Source: Acanthamoeba lenticulata
Lineage: Eukaryota; Discosea; Longamoebia; Acanthamoebidae
DNA: 64,000 nucleotides
Direction: 5' to 3'
Assembly: GCA_002179805.1 (NCBI GenBank)
Contig: NAVB01000857.1
Coordinates: 1-64,000 of the forward strand
Positions within the stretch are counted from its first letter, which is position 1, and each line of letters begins with the position of its first letter. This document shows, in pieces, positions 1 to 10,800 of the stretch. Made by a program: the position numbers and the translations under genes. The notes beneath the pieces were generated by a model, which worked only from the letters and a program-made list of their open reading frames with translations, was not told where the DNA came from and ran no database searches.

Positions 1-91
1 TCAAGAACAGCTTCCGGGTTGAAGCACCGCACAAATTGTTGGTAACGTTGTTGTTGTTGGTTGTTGTGTGGGTGTAAGCGGATGACGCAAT

Positions 92-1478
92 TTAGTGCGA
101 CTCGTTGGGGTTGTGGAAGTGGAACTTCTGGGCACCGACGGCAGCCATGACCGAGTCGAAGATACCGAACTGACCGGCAGTGAGGGTACCGATCATGATG
201 CAACGAGCGGGGAGACCAGTGAGGCAGAGCTTGACGAAGCCCATCTCGCGGGCGATGGTGAGGAGACGCGAGGTCGTGCTGCCAGTACCACCGGCGCCCT
301 TCTTGTTGATCTTGGACAGGAGCGTATCGGCGGGGTGCGAGACCACGGCGGCGACAACACCAGCAATCACGCCAGAAAGCAGCGAGATCGACAGGTTGGT
401 GCCACTGCTGGCCTTGTCCGGCGTGGTGCCGGCGCTCTTGTAGATGAGCTCAGCAGCCTTACCCTGGACGGCGAACTTGGCCATCGTGTAGGGGATCTGC
501 TTGAAGAGGATGGGGCCCAGACCGGCGTAGAAGCCGAGGATGCCGTCGGTCGAGAGCATGCGCGCGGCACCAGCACCGAGGCCCTTGGGGAAGGTCGGGT
601 CCGACACGGAACGGATACGGATGGCCTCAAGCGGGCACAGGAAGAGATCGGCAATGAACTCAGCCATGGCCGACGAGGCCAGGTAGATGCCCGTGCGGTT
701 CTCCCAAGCCTTCTGCTCGCCGACGGCCTGGGCGATGTTCACCTTGAAGAACTCCACACCGCCGAACTTGAACCAACCCTGAACGAAGTAGCCGGCCGCC
801 GTGGCACCCAGACCTGAGACACACAACACAAAAAAGTGCGCGCGTTTTTAGTGTGTTTTGTTGTTTGTTTTTTCTTTTGCAAAAGAAAATCTGGAAAAGA
901 AAAAAGACCAAAATAACCGGAAAAAAAAAAGCGCCTTGGTCGTACCGGTGGCCAGGGCGCCGGCGCCCTCAGTGGACACGACCTGACGGAAGGCCGAGAC
1001 CATGCCCTTGTTGTACTTCTGGGGGTCCAACTGAATGCGGGTCCTAGTGTAGTGTGGTGGTACGGCGCGGAGGTCAGATTCATTCATGAATGGAAGTGTT
1101 CAAGAGAAGAGTTCATCGCTCTTCAAGACAAAGAATTTTCAAAAATTCAGGCAAATTGATGCAAATGAACACTCCCCATACAAGCGTCGCAAATGAATGG
1201 ACGCAAATGAACAAAGCGGGGAGGAACATATGGGCGGTTCGTCGGGTAAATTTTGACAAATCGAGGGTAAAAATAAGACCCCTCGAAGGAGGATGAAAAC
1301 CATCCCCCACAAGAAAGACTGCTCTTCCCATCATGATCGATCCCAAGAACACGTACTTGACCACGTCAATGGGGCAGACAGCGCCATGAGTAACGGAGCA
1401 GCAGAGACCACCGGCGGCGGCAGCCTTGACGTAGTACATCAGATCGAACACGGGAGCCTGGTGTTGGTGGTGCGCCAT
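92..1478 (-). CDS. Mitochondrial phosphate carrier (SLC25A3/Mir1 type)
   Basis: Imports phosphate (with H+) across the inner mitochondrial membrane for ATP synthesis. Three exons: 1478-1357, 1043-946 and 813-92, giving 313 aa; both junctions keep phase and use GTACG-type donors. The three mitochondrial-carrier repeats each show the signature: CPIDVVKTR in repeat 1, CPLEAIRIR in repeat 2 and HPADTLLSKIN in repeat 3. The segment GLGATAAGYFVQGWFKFGG after the second intron, and the HPAD form of repeat 3, are typical of the phosphate carrier rather than of ADP/ATP or dicarboxylate carriers. There is no obvious cleavable presequence: the start MAHHQHQAPVFDLMYY runs straight into the first membrane helix. 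Length is normal for the family. It is transcribed divergently from the PWWP gene. The identification is firm at family level. Confidence 0.93.
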
Positions 1479-2673
1479 TGTGGTTTTTTTGTGGGATCAA
1501 GGGGTCCGATTCAGCCGAGGGCGGTGTGTGGGCGAAGGCAGGCGAAAAGGAAAAGGCGCGGTTCGGGACGGGACGGAGGCAGCACAGTCGCCGGCCGTCA
1601 CCCCGTCCGAACAGCCCAACCGCTCCCGGAAAAGAGCTGGCTCCCCAAATTGACGCCAAAGAAAAGAAACTAAGGAAAAAGAAATAAATAATGGTCCTGG
1701 AGAGACTGAACAGATTTGGCCAGACGAAGCTAATCCGCTGTTCAAACATTTGGGTGAGAAGAAACGAATGGGCTAGCTGGAATGGACAAGACATGTCATC
1801 GCGCCAGACTAAACTAGTTCCCATCTGAATAAAAAACAAAAATAAAACGGAAAAAGCACAAAGTAGCCGTTGGGGGGGGGGGGTTGAGAGCGCCCACCAC
1901 ACCGCGACCAAAAGATAGAGAGAGCAACACTACTGGAGGAGTACGGGTGGGCGCGTCACAACAGTTCACTGCTTTTGGGAGAAGAGAAGCGCTGCAGTTT
2001 TGTGTGCAGGACGCAACGCCAAACCGCACCACCAAACCAAATCGCAGCAGGAGAGGCCAGGTTGTTGACCACCACGTCCGCCTCGCCTTCATCTTCTGCT
2101 TTTTCGCGCCGTTCTCCTGCTGCTGCTGCTGCTTCTGTCTCCAGACCACCACCAGCACAGCTCAACCTCTTGCGCTCTCCCCAGCCGACGTTAACGTCGC
2201 GGCCGTCTGCAACTCTACCCCCCACCACTGCCGCAGCTCAGGGGGGCGAGTCGCGGGCAGCAACCGCCAACAACAGACACCAACACCACCAGCACCACCG
2301 CACTAGTGGCCACCACCTGCCAAAGCGATTGCAGCGTAAACGCGTTGCAACACTTCAGCAGCAGCAGCAGCAGCAGCACACCACCTCAGTAGCCTCTCCT
2401 CGTTTCAATTCTTCTTCATCTTCTTCTTCTTCTTCTTCTCCCCAAAATCGCAACGGTGCTGGCAAGACCAGTCGCGCTCTCCCTCATCCTCCCCATCGCC
2501 AGTCCCCGGTGGTCGCTGCAGCCCCCCCTAAACCAACCAATCCGCACAGCCAAAAGCAGCAACCGGCCAAGCCGGCAGCAGCGTCACTCCCACAACAACA
2601 ACTACAACTACAACAACAACAAACAGCCCCAGAAGAAGACGAGACCGTCCGATTCTTCGTTACACGACTCAAG
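1479..2673. promoter_or_regulatory. Divergent intergenic region and 5' leader of the PWWP gene
   Basis: About 1.2 kb between the start codons of the phosphate carrier (minus) and the PWWP protein (plus). It must hold both promoters, but no TATA box or other element could be assigned with confidence. A run of 12 G lies near 1872-1883. From 1975 to 2673 the plus strand stays open in the PWWP frame without any in-frame ATG; this stretch encodes Gln and Ser runs and may be leader or part of an upstream coding exon. Confidence 0.4.
2356..2376 (+). repeat. CAG trinucleotide repeat, seven units
   Basis: Seven uninterrupted CAG units, reading as a Gln run in the PWWP frame upstream of its first in-frame ATG. 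A TCT/TCC serine-coding run follows at about 2408-2440. Confidence 0.9.
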
Positions 2674-5554
2674 ATGAGTAAATTCAAGGTTGGTGACATC
2701 GTGTGGGTCAAATTGCGCAGCTTCCCTTGGTGGCCGGCTCAGGTGCGAAGTCCCCCCCCCCCAAGATCGTTCTGCGATTTTTTTAAACAAACACTGAATG
2801 GACTAGAGTAATTGGGAAGGAATTTGTTATTTGCCGGCACTGAACCCTTCCCCTCTTATGATGATCATCCATTTCGCAGTTGTCTTTTTGTTTAATCAGA
2901 TAGTAGTGCATTGAATTTTCTTTATTTCTTTACTTGCGTACTGAGAACTGGTTACGCGTGCGCGGTCCACGCAGGTGTTCAATGAAGAGGATCCCAGCCT
3001 TAGTCAAGAGGTGCACGACGAAAAGAGGAAGGGCACCATCCTAGTGCGCTTCTACGGCGAACACAACTAGTACGTGTTGTGCTGCTTGTTGTTCTTCTTG
3101 TTGTTGTTGTTGTTGGAGCTTCTTTCTCTCGCTCTCCCTCCCCCCTCTATTCTTGCTCGTTCTCACGCCACAAGGGGCTGTTGGCGTTGTGGTGTGGGCT
3201 ATGCACCAGTTCGTGGGTGGAGGGGAAGCCCAAATGCATGCTGCCCTTCCGCGGCAAGCACTACAACGAAAAGGCTCGGGTCAAGAGTAGCGGCCTCAAG
3301 CAAGCGCTCGAAGAAGCTCTTGAAGACGAGAAAATCCAGGGCGGTCCTCCTCCCGAGGAAGAAGAAGAAGAAGAAGAAGATGATGAAGAAGATGATGGCG
3401 AGGAGGAACAGCAGGAGCACGCCAAGCAGGCCAAGAGCGCTAAACCGAGCAAGCCGAACTCGGAGCCCCAGCGCAAGCGGAAACGGGAGGAAGACGACGA
3501 CAAAGACGACAGCGAGGGAAAGGACAAGTCCCAGCAGCAAGCCAAGCAGAAGCGACGCCTGCAGCAGCAATCCAAGCGCAAGAGCTCCGGTGGTGGTGAC
3601 GAGGGAGACAGCGCCCCGGCCACGGAGGAACCGCGCAAGCGTTCGCCGCAGAGCGCGGCCGCGAACGATGACGCCGGCGAGAGTAAGAAACACAAGCGGA
3701 ACAAGCGGGAGAGCAGCGGCGGGACGGCTAAAGACGAGGACAGCGAAAGCAAGCAGAAGCAGAAGGAAGAGCGAAAGAGGAAGCGCGAGGAGCGTCAGCA
3801 GCAAAAGAAGAATGAACCTCAGAAGGAGGCCAAGGACAAGAAAAAGGAGAAGAAGAGCAAGGAAGGCGGCGAGGCTGGCGGCTCCAGCAGCGAGAAGCGA
3901 CAGAAGACCAAGAAGCCGATGGACGAAGCCGCCTACACGCAAAAGCTCGCCGCGCTGCACCGCGATCTCAAGCGAGCCGCCATGCAAAAGCTTGCCCAGG
4001 ACTTTGCGTCGACGATCAAGAAGATCAAGGCCATCCCGGTCACCATTCGCATGCTTCACGTACGTGTGTGGAGCAGCAGCGCCTACCTTGGAGAATCGTG
4101 ATGATCTTTGGTCGAGTAATAACTCAAACATGTCGCTCACCAACTTCAACAGGAGACTGGCATCGGGCGTACGGTCAAGAAGCTGTCCAAGCTGCAGGAC
4201 AAGGACATTGCGGACCCGTCGGCCGATCTGCTGAAGCACTTCGTCTCGGTCATGGACAACGCCATTCACACCAACGACGCCACTATCCAAACCATTCAGG
4301 TGAGCTCTTTCATTCATTTTCATTTTCATTTTTTTTCGAACCAAAAAAAACAACAAAAAAACAAAAACAAAAACAAAAAACAGAGTTTAATAATAACAAA
4401 CATAATTGGTGCAGCGTAAGCCTGCCCCGGCAACCAAGGGAGCTAGCAGCGAAGATGCGAAGACAGGAGCCGCGGCGGACGCTGAGTCGGCTGTGTCTCT
4501 GTCCACCAGCACTACAACCTCCGCCACCACTCCCATCGATGCTGCCGTTGCTGCCGAGCCGCCGACGGTGGCCAAGAGCGAGAAGGACGCTTCGGATGGA
4601 CTTGACGAACTGGGAGCCCTCATCGAGGAGTCCGAGGCGGCACAGTCCGCGACCAACCTGGCGGCAGAGAACCAAACCGCGTCCATCACGACCAGCTCGC
4701 CGCCTCCTGCTGATTCTACTGCGGAATCGACTACTGCGGCGACAGCCGGGGACGACATGGACTTGGAGACGAGTTCGGTGGCAGCCACGGCCACACCACC
4801 GGTAGCAGCCGCCCCGCAGGCCACTGAGGCAGCGGCGGCGCCGGAAGCCCCCGACGGTACACCGGAGGACCCCACAAAAGCATTCGAGGTACCTTCGGGA
4901 GAGCAGGCAGAACAGCGTGACAATGGTGGTCCGGCGGCGACGGCGGCCGAGGAGGTTTCTGCGACAACAACGCCCTCGGTTCCGCCTTCCGGCGAAAGCA
5001 AGGAGTCGACCGCGGCGACACCTCAGAAGAGAGCCGAAGAAGAGCCAGCGAACCGTGGCAGCAGCAGCAACAACAAGAGCGGCGCCGAACAGCATTCTGA
5101 CCGCGACAAACAGAAGCACGATAGTCCTCGCGCTCGTGATTCGGATCAGCGGGCGGACAGATCCGCGGCGAGTCGGGACCAGCGTCCCAGCTCTGGCGGC
5201 AGCAGCAGCAGGGACGCGAGGGACAGAGATCACCACCGGAGTGGCGACCGCGACCGGGATCGTGATCGTGACCGTGATTACGACCGCGATCGCGACCGTG
5301 AGCGTGACCGCGCTCGCGAGAGAGATCGTGATCGCAACCATGATCGACTCAGCGGCAGCGGCGGCGGAGGCCGAGATCATCACGACCGTGAAGACCGCGA
5401 CCGAGACAGGCGCAGTGGCGGCAGTACCGGCAAGGACCACCGCGACTACCGTGACAGCGGCAGCAGCCGTGATCATCAGCGGACGAGCGGCAGCAACGGC
5501 GGCGGAGGCGGCGGAGGAAGCACGAGCAATGGCAGGTCGGAGAGGAGGACCTGA
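2674..5554 (+). CDS. PWWP-domain chromatin protein with TFIIS-N/LEDGF-like domain and RD/RE-rich tail
   Basis: Likely nuclear reader of methylated histone or nucleosomal DNA. Exons 2674-2742, 2975-3069, 3210-4059, 4153-4299 and 4415-5554 join in frame to give 766 aa. The N-terminus MSKFKVGDIVWVKLRSFPWW is a PWWP domain whose aromatic cage core continues through KGTILVRFYGEHNYSW, about residues 1-75. A long Lys/Glu/Gln-rich linker follows. At about 305-390 a helical segment (PVTIRMLHETGIGRTVKKL) resembles the TFIIS N-terminal/LEDGF integrase-binding fold. The tail is Ala/Thr-rich, then made of alternating Asp-Arg repeats like those of splicing factors. The start at 2674 is the first in-frame ATG and fits the usual PWWP start, though the frame is open 699 nt upstream without ATG. 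The HDGF/LEDGF-like architecture is inferred from domain order only. Confidence 0.82.
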
Positions 5555-5924
5555 GCCTTCCCCTCCCCGCACCTCAACTAGTCCTGGAGGTTGTTACCGT
5601 TGTAGCGACATGTCTCCTTTCCAGAATTTTCATTTGTCTCTCTCATAGAGAGAAGCTCACATGGGCGAAAAACAAAGCGACCTCCGTCGTTGGCATCTTC
5701 GGCCCTGACCCGCGACAGGCGGAAACAACAAGAGTGTGCCGTGCGGTTTGCGGACTGCGGGCTCTTGTTGTTGGTGCGGGCGCCCCAACGGGAGAGGCCC
5801 AAAACACAAAAATTCCTCAATTTAGCGTTTCAAACCCACAAAAGAAGAAGAAGAAGAAGGCAGTGCGACTCCTCAACTGAGCGGTTTTAAGGCAGCAGCA
5901 GCAGAAGAAGAGAAGAACACCAAC
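5555..5924. other. Intergenic spacer between PWWP and sulfite oxidase genes
   Basis: 370 bp between genes on the same strand. It should contain the PWWP 3' UTR and the promoter and 5' UTR of the next gene. GAAGAAG-type purine runs precede the sulfite oxidase ATG. No open gene, RNA gene or clear promoter motif was seen. Confidence 0.5.
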
Positions 5925-7478
5925 ATGTCTGCGACAGAAGCAAGAAATGCTCGGCCTGAGGTGCTGTCCAAGACGACGAGCGACAAGACGCAGACCGACG
6001 TGCAGAAAATGACCTTCCCCTACCACACGGACAAAACCAACAACTTCACGCACGAAGAAGTGTCCCTCGCCAGCCGCTGCCACGGTTTCCCGCTCGAGGG
6101 GCTCGACCTGGCTATCACTCCCGCGGGCATGCACTACCTCCTCATCCACTTTGACGTGCCTGTGGGCGAGGCCACGCACGAAGTCAATTACCGGCTCAAG
6201 CTGCGCGGTTTGTTCGACAACAAGCTCGAGCTGTCCCTGGCGGACATCAAGAAGAAGCCTCGCGTGAGCATTCCCGTGACAATGGAGTGCGCCGGCAACG
6301 GCCGCATCAACATGAAGAAGCGGTACGCCCACCGGAAAAAACCCCGTGATCGCTATGTCATGTCAACCCAATTAAGAATAACAGTGCACAACCTCACGCG
6401 GTTGCCCTAACGTGCGCACTTAACATGTTCTTCGTTGGGGGGGGGGTAGGTATTGGACTCACGTGCCGTGGCAAAATGAAGCCCTCGGCACGGCAGTGTG
6501 GACTGGCACGCCGCTCAAGGGCATCCTCAAGGACGCCGGGCTTCAAAGCTCGGCCATCGAGCTCCTCTTCACCGGCATGGACAAGGGCCTCCAGGGCGGC
6601 GAGATGCAGCACTACCAACGCTCCCTCACGATTGACGACGCCACCCGCGATGAGGTTAGGCCACTTTCTCTTCCTCTCTCTCTCTCTCTCTCCGTGTAAT
6701 GATGGTCACTGACGATGACCATGATGATCACCTACTTGTCCAGGTGATCTTGGCCTATGAGATGAACGGCTCGCCCCTGCTTCCGCAACATGGAGCGCCG
6801 CTGCGGCTCATCGTGCCCGGGTGGTACGGCATGACCAACGTCAAGTGGCTCGACTCCATCGAAGCCGTCTCCGTGCCCTTCGATGGCTACCAAATGCAAG
6901 CCTACATGTTCACCCAGTTCCCCGGTGATCCCCATGGCCAACGCATGCGGTACCTCAAGGTGCGGTCGCTCATGATTCCCCCCGGCGTGCCCGACTTCTT
7001 CACTCGCGTGCGACTCGTCCCTGAAGGTACCATAATCAAGACCACTGTTCATCTTCATCTTCTTCTTCTTTCTCCTCCTTGACGAGTAGCGTTGCTGACT
7101 GCGATGTGGTCACCAGGTGACGTCAAGCTGAAGGGACGCGCTTGGGCGGGCCCGGTGGCCGTCAAACAAGTGCTGGTGAGCGTCGATGGTGGCACGACGT
7201 GGCAGGAAGCCAAGCTCGCGCCCAAGCCCGTCGGGCAGTTTGCCTGGATCGGGTGGACGTTCGAGTGGAAGAACGCACGCGTGGGCAAGTACTTCCTCCG
7301 GACGAAGGCCATTGACGAGAAGGGCAACGTGCAGGACGAGGTGGAAACGTGGAACTACTACGCCATGGGCGCAACGGTGCCGCAGTCTGTCCCTGTCCTA
7401 GTGATCAGCCGCCAAGAGTGGAACATCACTGGCAAGCCCCTGCATAACGCCCCTCGCCCAGAGGAAGCCCGGCTGTGA
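5925..7478 (+). CDS. Sulfite oxidase family molybdenum-cofactor enzyme
   Basis: Expected to oxidise sulfite to sulfate with a molybdopterin cofactor, the last step of sulfur amino acid breakdown and of sulfite detoxification. Exons 5925-6322, 6450-6654, 6744-7026 and 7117-7478 keep phase and give 415 aa. The Mo-ligand cysteine sits in MECAGNGR near residue 125. Further Moco-domain segments are LLFTGMDKG, RLIVPGWYGMTNVKWL and SLMIPPGVPDF; the C-terminal dimerisation domain follows (VSVDGGTTWQEAKL to WNYYAMG). There is no cytochrome b5 domain and no mitochondrial presequence, unlike the animal enzyme. After the usual end of the family a short tail finishes in EEARL; the tripeptide ARL fits a PTS1 peroxisomal signal, as in plant sulfite oxidase (SNL). 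The core resembles bacterial family members (from memory), so an old transfer is possible. Confidence 0.88.
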
Positions 7479-7841
7479 GTGTGTGCCCAAAGGCAAGAAA
7501 ACAAAGAAAACAAGCAATAAATACTGCGCATTTTCTTTATTTTCTCGTGTTTTCCTTGCTTCGGGCGAAGTTGCCCCACAAGGCGCGTGCCAATGGCTGC
7601 AGAGGGGGCAGCCTATTTATTTTTTTATGTGACCTGGGCCAAGGGTCAGTTCTGCCACTTTTGTTGAAACGCGGCAACACCCCTACCTGCGCGCTCGGTC
7701 TACTATTTGTCTTGGTGTCGTCAACTGCCCTGGCAGGATTTCACTCCTTCTTTCGATTTGGCACCACCACAACTAGAACCGCAATTACTTCACACACGTG
7801 TCCCTGCAGTGGTTACCTGATTCCAGCGGACCCCAAGCAAG
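7479..7841. other. Intergenic spacer upstream of the RNF213-like gene
   Basis: 363 bp holding the 3' UTR and poly(A) signal of the sulfite oxidase gene and the presumed promoter of the RNF213-like gene. No further gene is visible. No TATA box was assigned. Confidence 0.4.
7516..7521 (+). terminator. AATAAA polyadenylation signal of the sulfite oxidase gene
   Basis: Canonical AATAAA hexamer 38 nt after the sulfite oxidase stop codon, in an AT-rich stretch. Confidence 0.6.
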
Positions 7842-10800
7842 ATGGAGTCTGACTTATCTACCGTAAAGCGCATACAAACCACAATCCAAACGGCCATGCT
7901 CAATTGTCTAATTTTTGAAAAATTGGGTTGGTGTGCAGATTCAAGATGATTTGGTTGCGATGCTGGTTTCGCTACGTTCGGGACTGGAGGGCATGGAACC
8001 AAAGGAAGTTGCCAACGTACTGCTGAGCTCGCTCGACGCCTTTATCGGGGCCAGTGCAAGCGACCTCGACGGCCCTGACCGCGTGCGCCTCTATCATGGC
8101 CTGCATGTTGCTGGCTTCTTGCCCGACAACGAATGGTTAGTGCGCGTGCGCACCCTCGCTGGCGGTGACGGCGTGCCGCTGCCCGAATGGATGCTCGGCT
8201 TGACGACCTATTTGCCGCCGTCCATGCTCCCACCACCCCTTACCGAGGACATGCTCGTTCAAGGTTTGCTCTTCTCTCTCTTTCTCCTCCTTTTCGTAAT
8301 TGTTCGAAGAAGTCATTTTTATTTTTCACTTTTATTATCTATTTTATTAACATCATCACACGACCTAAACCAAACACACGTAAGCCTACGCAAACGCCAA
8401 CGACCTCGCGCAGCTCTCGGCCTTGTGCAAAGAGCACCTGGCCGTGATAGATCAACTAAGCCCAGAGGTCAAGGCCCCACTACGCACAGCGCTTCAGCGC
8501 CTCCTTGCGCAAGCCTTTGTCCGTAAGTTGACTTGCCCCTCCCCTCCCTCCTCTTCCCAATCCTTCCATTCTCTTTGAACCTCAACTCAAAAGCACTTTA
8601 TCGATTGCGCCAAACCACACATGTGCACAGGGAACGAGCTGAAGCCGCCACAGCTGTTGGCGCTCTTCCCTCAAGCAGACATTCTTGCCCTCAGCAAGCT
8701 TTACTCCGAAGCTTGGGCTATGGCACGACGATCGCACCCGTCATCCCCAACTGCCCCCCCGCGCCCTCCACCTCTCACCGAGGAGCGAGTTAGACAAGGT
8801 AAAGCGTGACAACGTCTGCAGAGCTTTTGTTGTCCCAGCCTCGTGAAAAGTGCTGCACGTTATGATGCCAAACTTGACTTGGGGTGCTAATGATTCTTAC
8901 TATTTTTATTCTGGTGACTTGCGCCTTTGCGTCGCGCAGCTTATGAGGGTACAAAGACGCTTCAGGAACTCACCGCCTTGAGCAAGGAGCACTTGGCTGA
9001 AATTGAGAAGCTTGAACCCGGGGCAAAAACACAACTGCGCACAGCCTTGCGGCATAATCTGGTTGAGGCCTGTGTCCGTATGTAGATTCCTTCCTTGATA
9101 CTCTAAATGTGTGTGTGTGTGTGTTTGTGTTAGTGTGTCTTTTTGCTTGCTGACTTACACGTGCAAACATACAGGGAACAAACTGGGAATGTCGTCGTTG
9201 CTCTCCCTCTTCCCGCGTGAAGAGGCAGGTGTCCTTGCGCCACTCTTTGCTGCTGCCCTTGCTCGTTTCAACCATAAGTCTACGCCTGCGCCCGCGCCCG
9301 CATCCGCGCCTGCGCCCACGCCCGCACCCGCGCCTGCGCCTGCGACTACGCCCAACCCTGAGTCGGCCAGATCATCGATCTCCACGCAGACAGCTGGTAC
9401 CCCTCTTCGGCAGCCGCCAGCACCAGCGGCCGTTGAGCCGCGCGAGCCCTTCGCTACACCAACCACCAGCAAGCCCTTGCCTGCTCTTCCGCGAAACGCA
9501 AGACCGCAGGAGGTGGCTGACGACGATTTGAAGCAGGACCGTCCTGTATCTGATCACCGAAGCGGCAAAGGGGCAGCAGGAGACTTTGAACTTATTCCGG
9601 TCCGCTCGGTCGGCACTCACATCGGGCAGCCGCCGAGCAGCAGCAGCAGCAACAACCGCACCAACAGCAGTGTCAGCATCCCCATCAACGCCAGCGTCAG
9701 AAGTAGTAGCACCAACGTGAGCAGCTCCCTGCACCGATCGCAGACCGGTGCCAGCGGAGACCTCCTGCAGCACAACTTCTTCGTCATGGTGCCCTTTGAA
9801 ACGGGCTACGAGAGCAGCCCATTGAGGGTCGTTCTGATGGGCGACCTCCCCATTGCTGGCGCCTGGAGGCTCGAGGATGGCATTGAGCTCGAGCGCTGCC
9901 ATGCTACCCACGTCTACCACTGCTCACTGGTGATTCCCCGCTACTCGTCGCTTCGCTACAAGTTCATCTTTGTGCTGGCGAATGGGAACGGCGTGTGGGA
10001 AAAGAGGACCGGCGATCGGTTCACTTCGAACAAACTGGTGCACTTTGACGTCGTCGACGGCATCGAGCACAACGACTCCATGTGGGCCAAAGCACTCAAC
10101 AAAACGATCAGTCTCATCATCCCGGTGGGCCGTGGCAAGATCAGCGGCGACTACCAGCCCGATCGGCAAGTCGAATTCGCGATGGCCCTCGTGACCCGCG
10201 TGCAAGCTGTGGCCACCGCACCACCGGAGATTAAGCTGGCCGGCTACCGCACCATGCTCGCCCAGGGGCGTGAGTTGGTGCTTGGCTGGAACCCCTACGG
10301 CCAGGAGCATTTCTCGGCGCAGAGCACCACCGACCTCATCCGGAGGCTGCACCAGGTCACGTCACGCGGTGACGATCCCCTCCACAACTCGATCATCCAC
10401 TGTATTCTACTGGCCCTCCTGACCTCGAAGCGGCCATCTTGGAGAGCACCCGTCTCGGCTGAACTGTGCTCTCTCGTGCCTTCGGCCTGTCTGGCTCTCT
10501 TGGAGGCATCGCATGCCTTCCTTAGTGAGGAGCTCGACAACTTCTTCAATAACCTCTGCTCCTGGATCGACTACCTGTACCGGGACCTGCACAATCTCCA
10601 GTGGCTCTTCTACGTGCCGCTCCTCAACATTCTTTCACTCAGCACCAATCGCCGGGTGCAGCGTCTCGCGGAGCAGTTCTCTGCCGATGCGCTCTCGAGC
10701 TACCGCTTTACCGACCTCCAATACGCCGACTTGCTCAAGCAGTTACGGCGTGTGTGGCACTACCAAAATGCTGTGGCCACGCCCTTCCTCGACATGTCGG

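Noticed and set aside
1975..1977. TTG start for a longer PWWP protein
   Set aside because: No ATG is in frame before 2674. A TTG start is unlikely in a eukaryote and the PWWP domain begins normally at 2674. Kept only as a finding.
3199..5572. Long Leu- or Ala-rich open frames on the minus strand
   Set aside because: They are the complement of the Lys/Glu- and Asp/Arg-rich PWWP protein. The apparent membrane segments are artefacts of composition.
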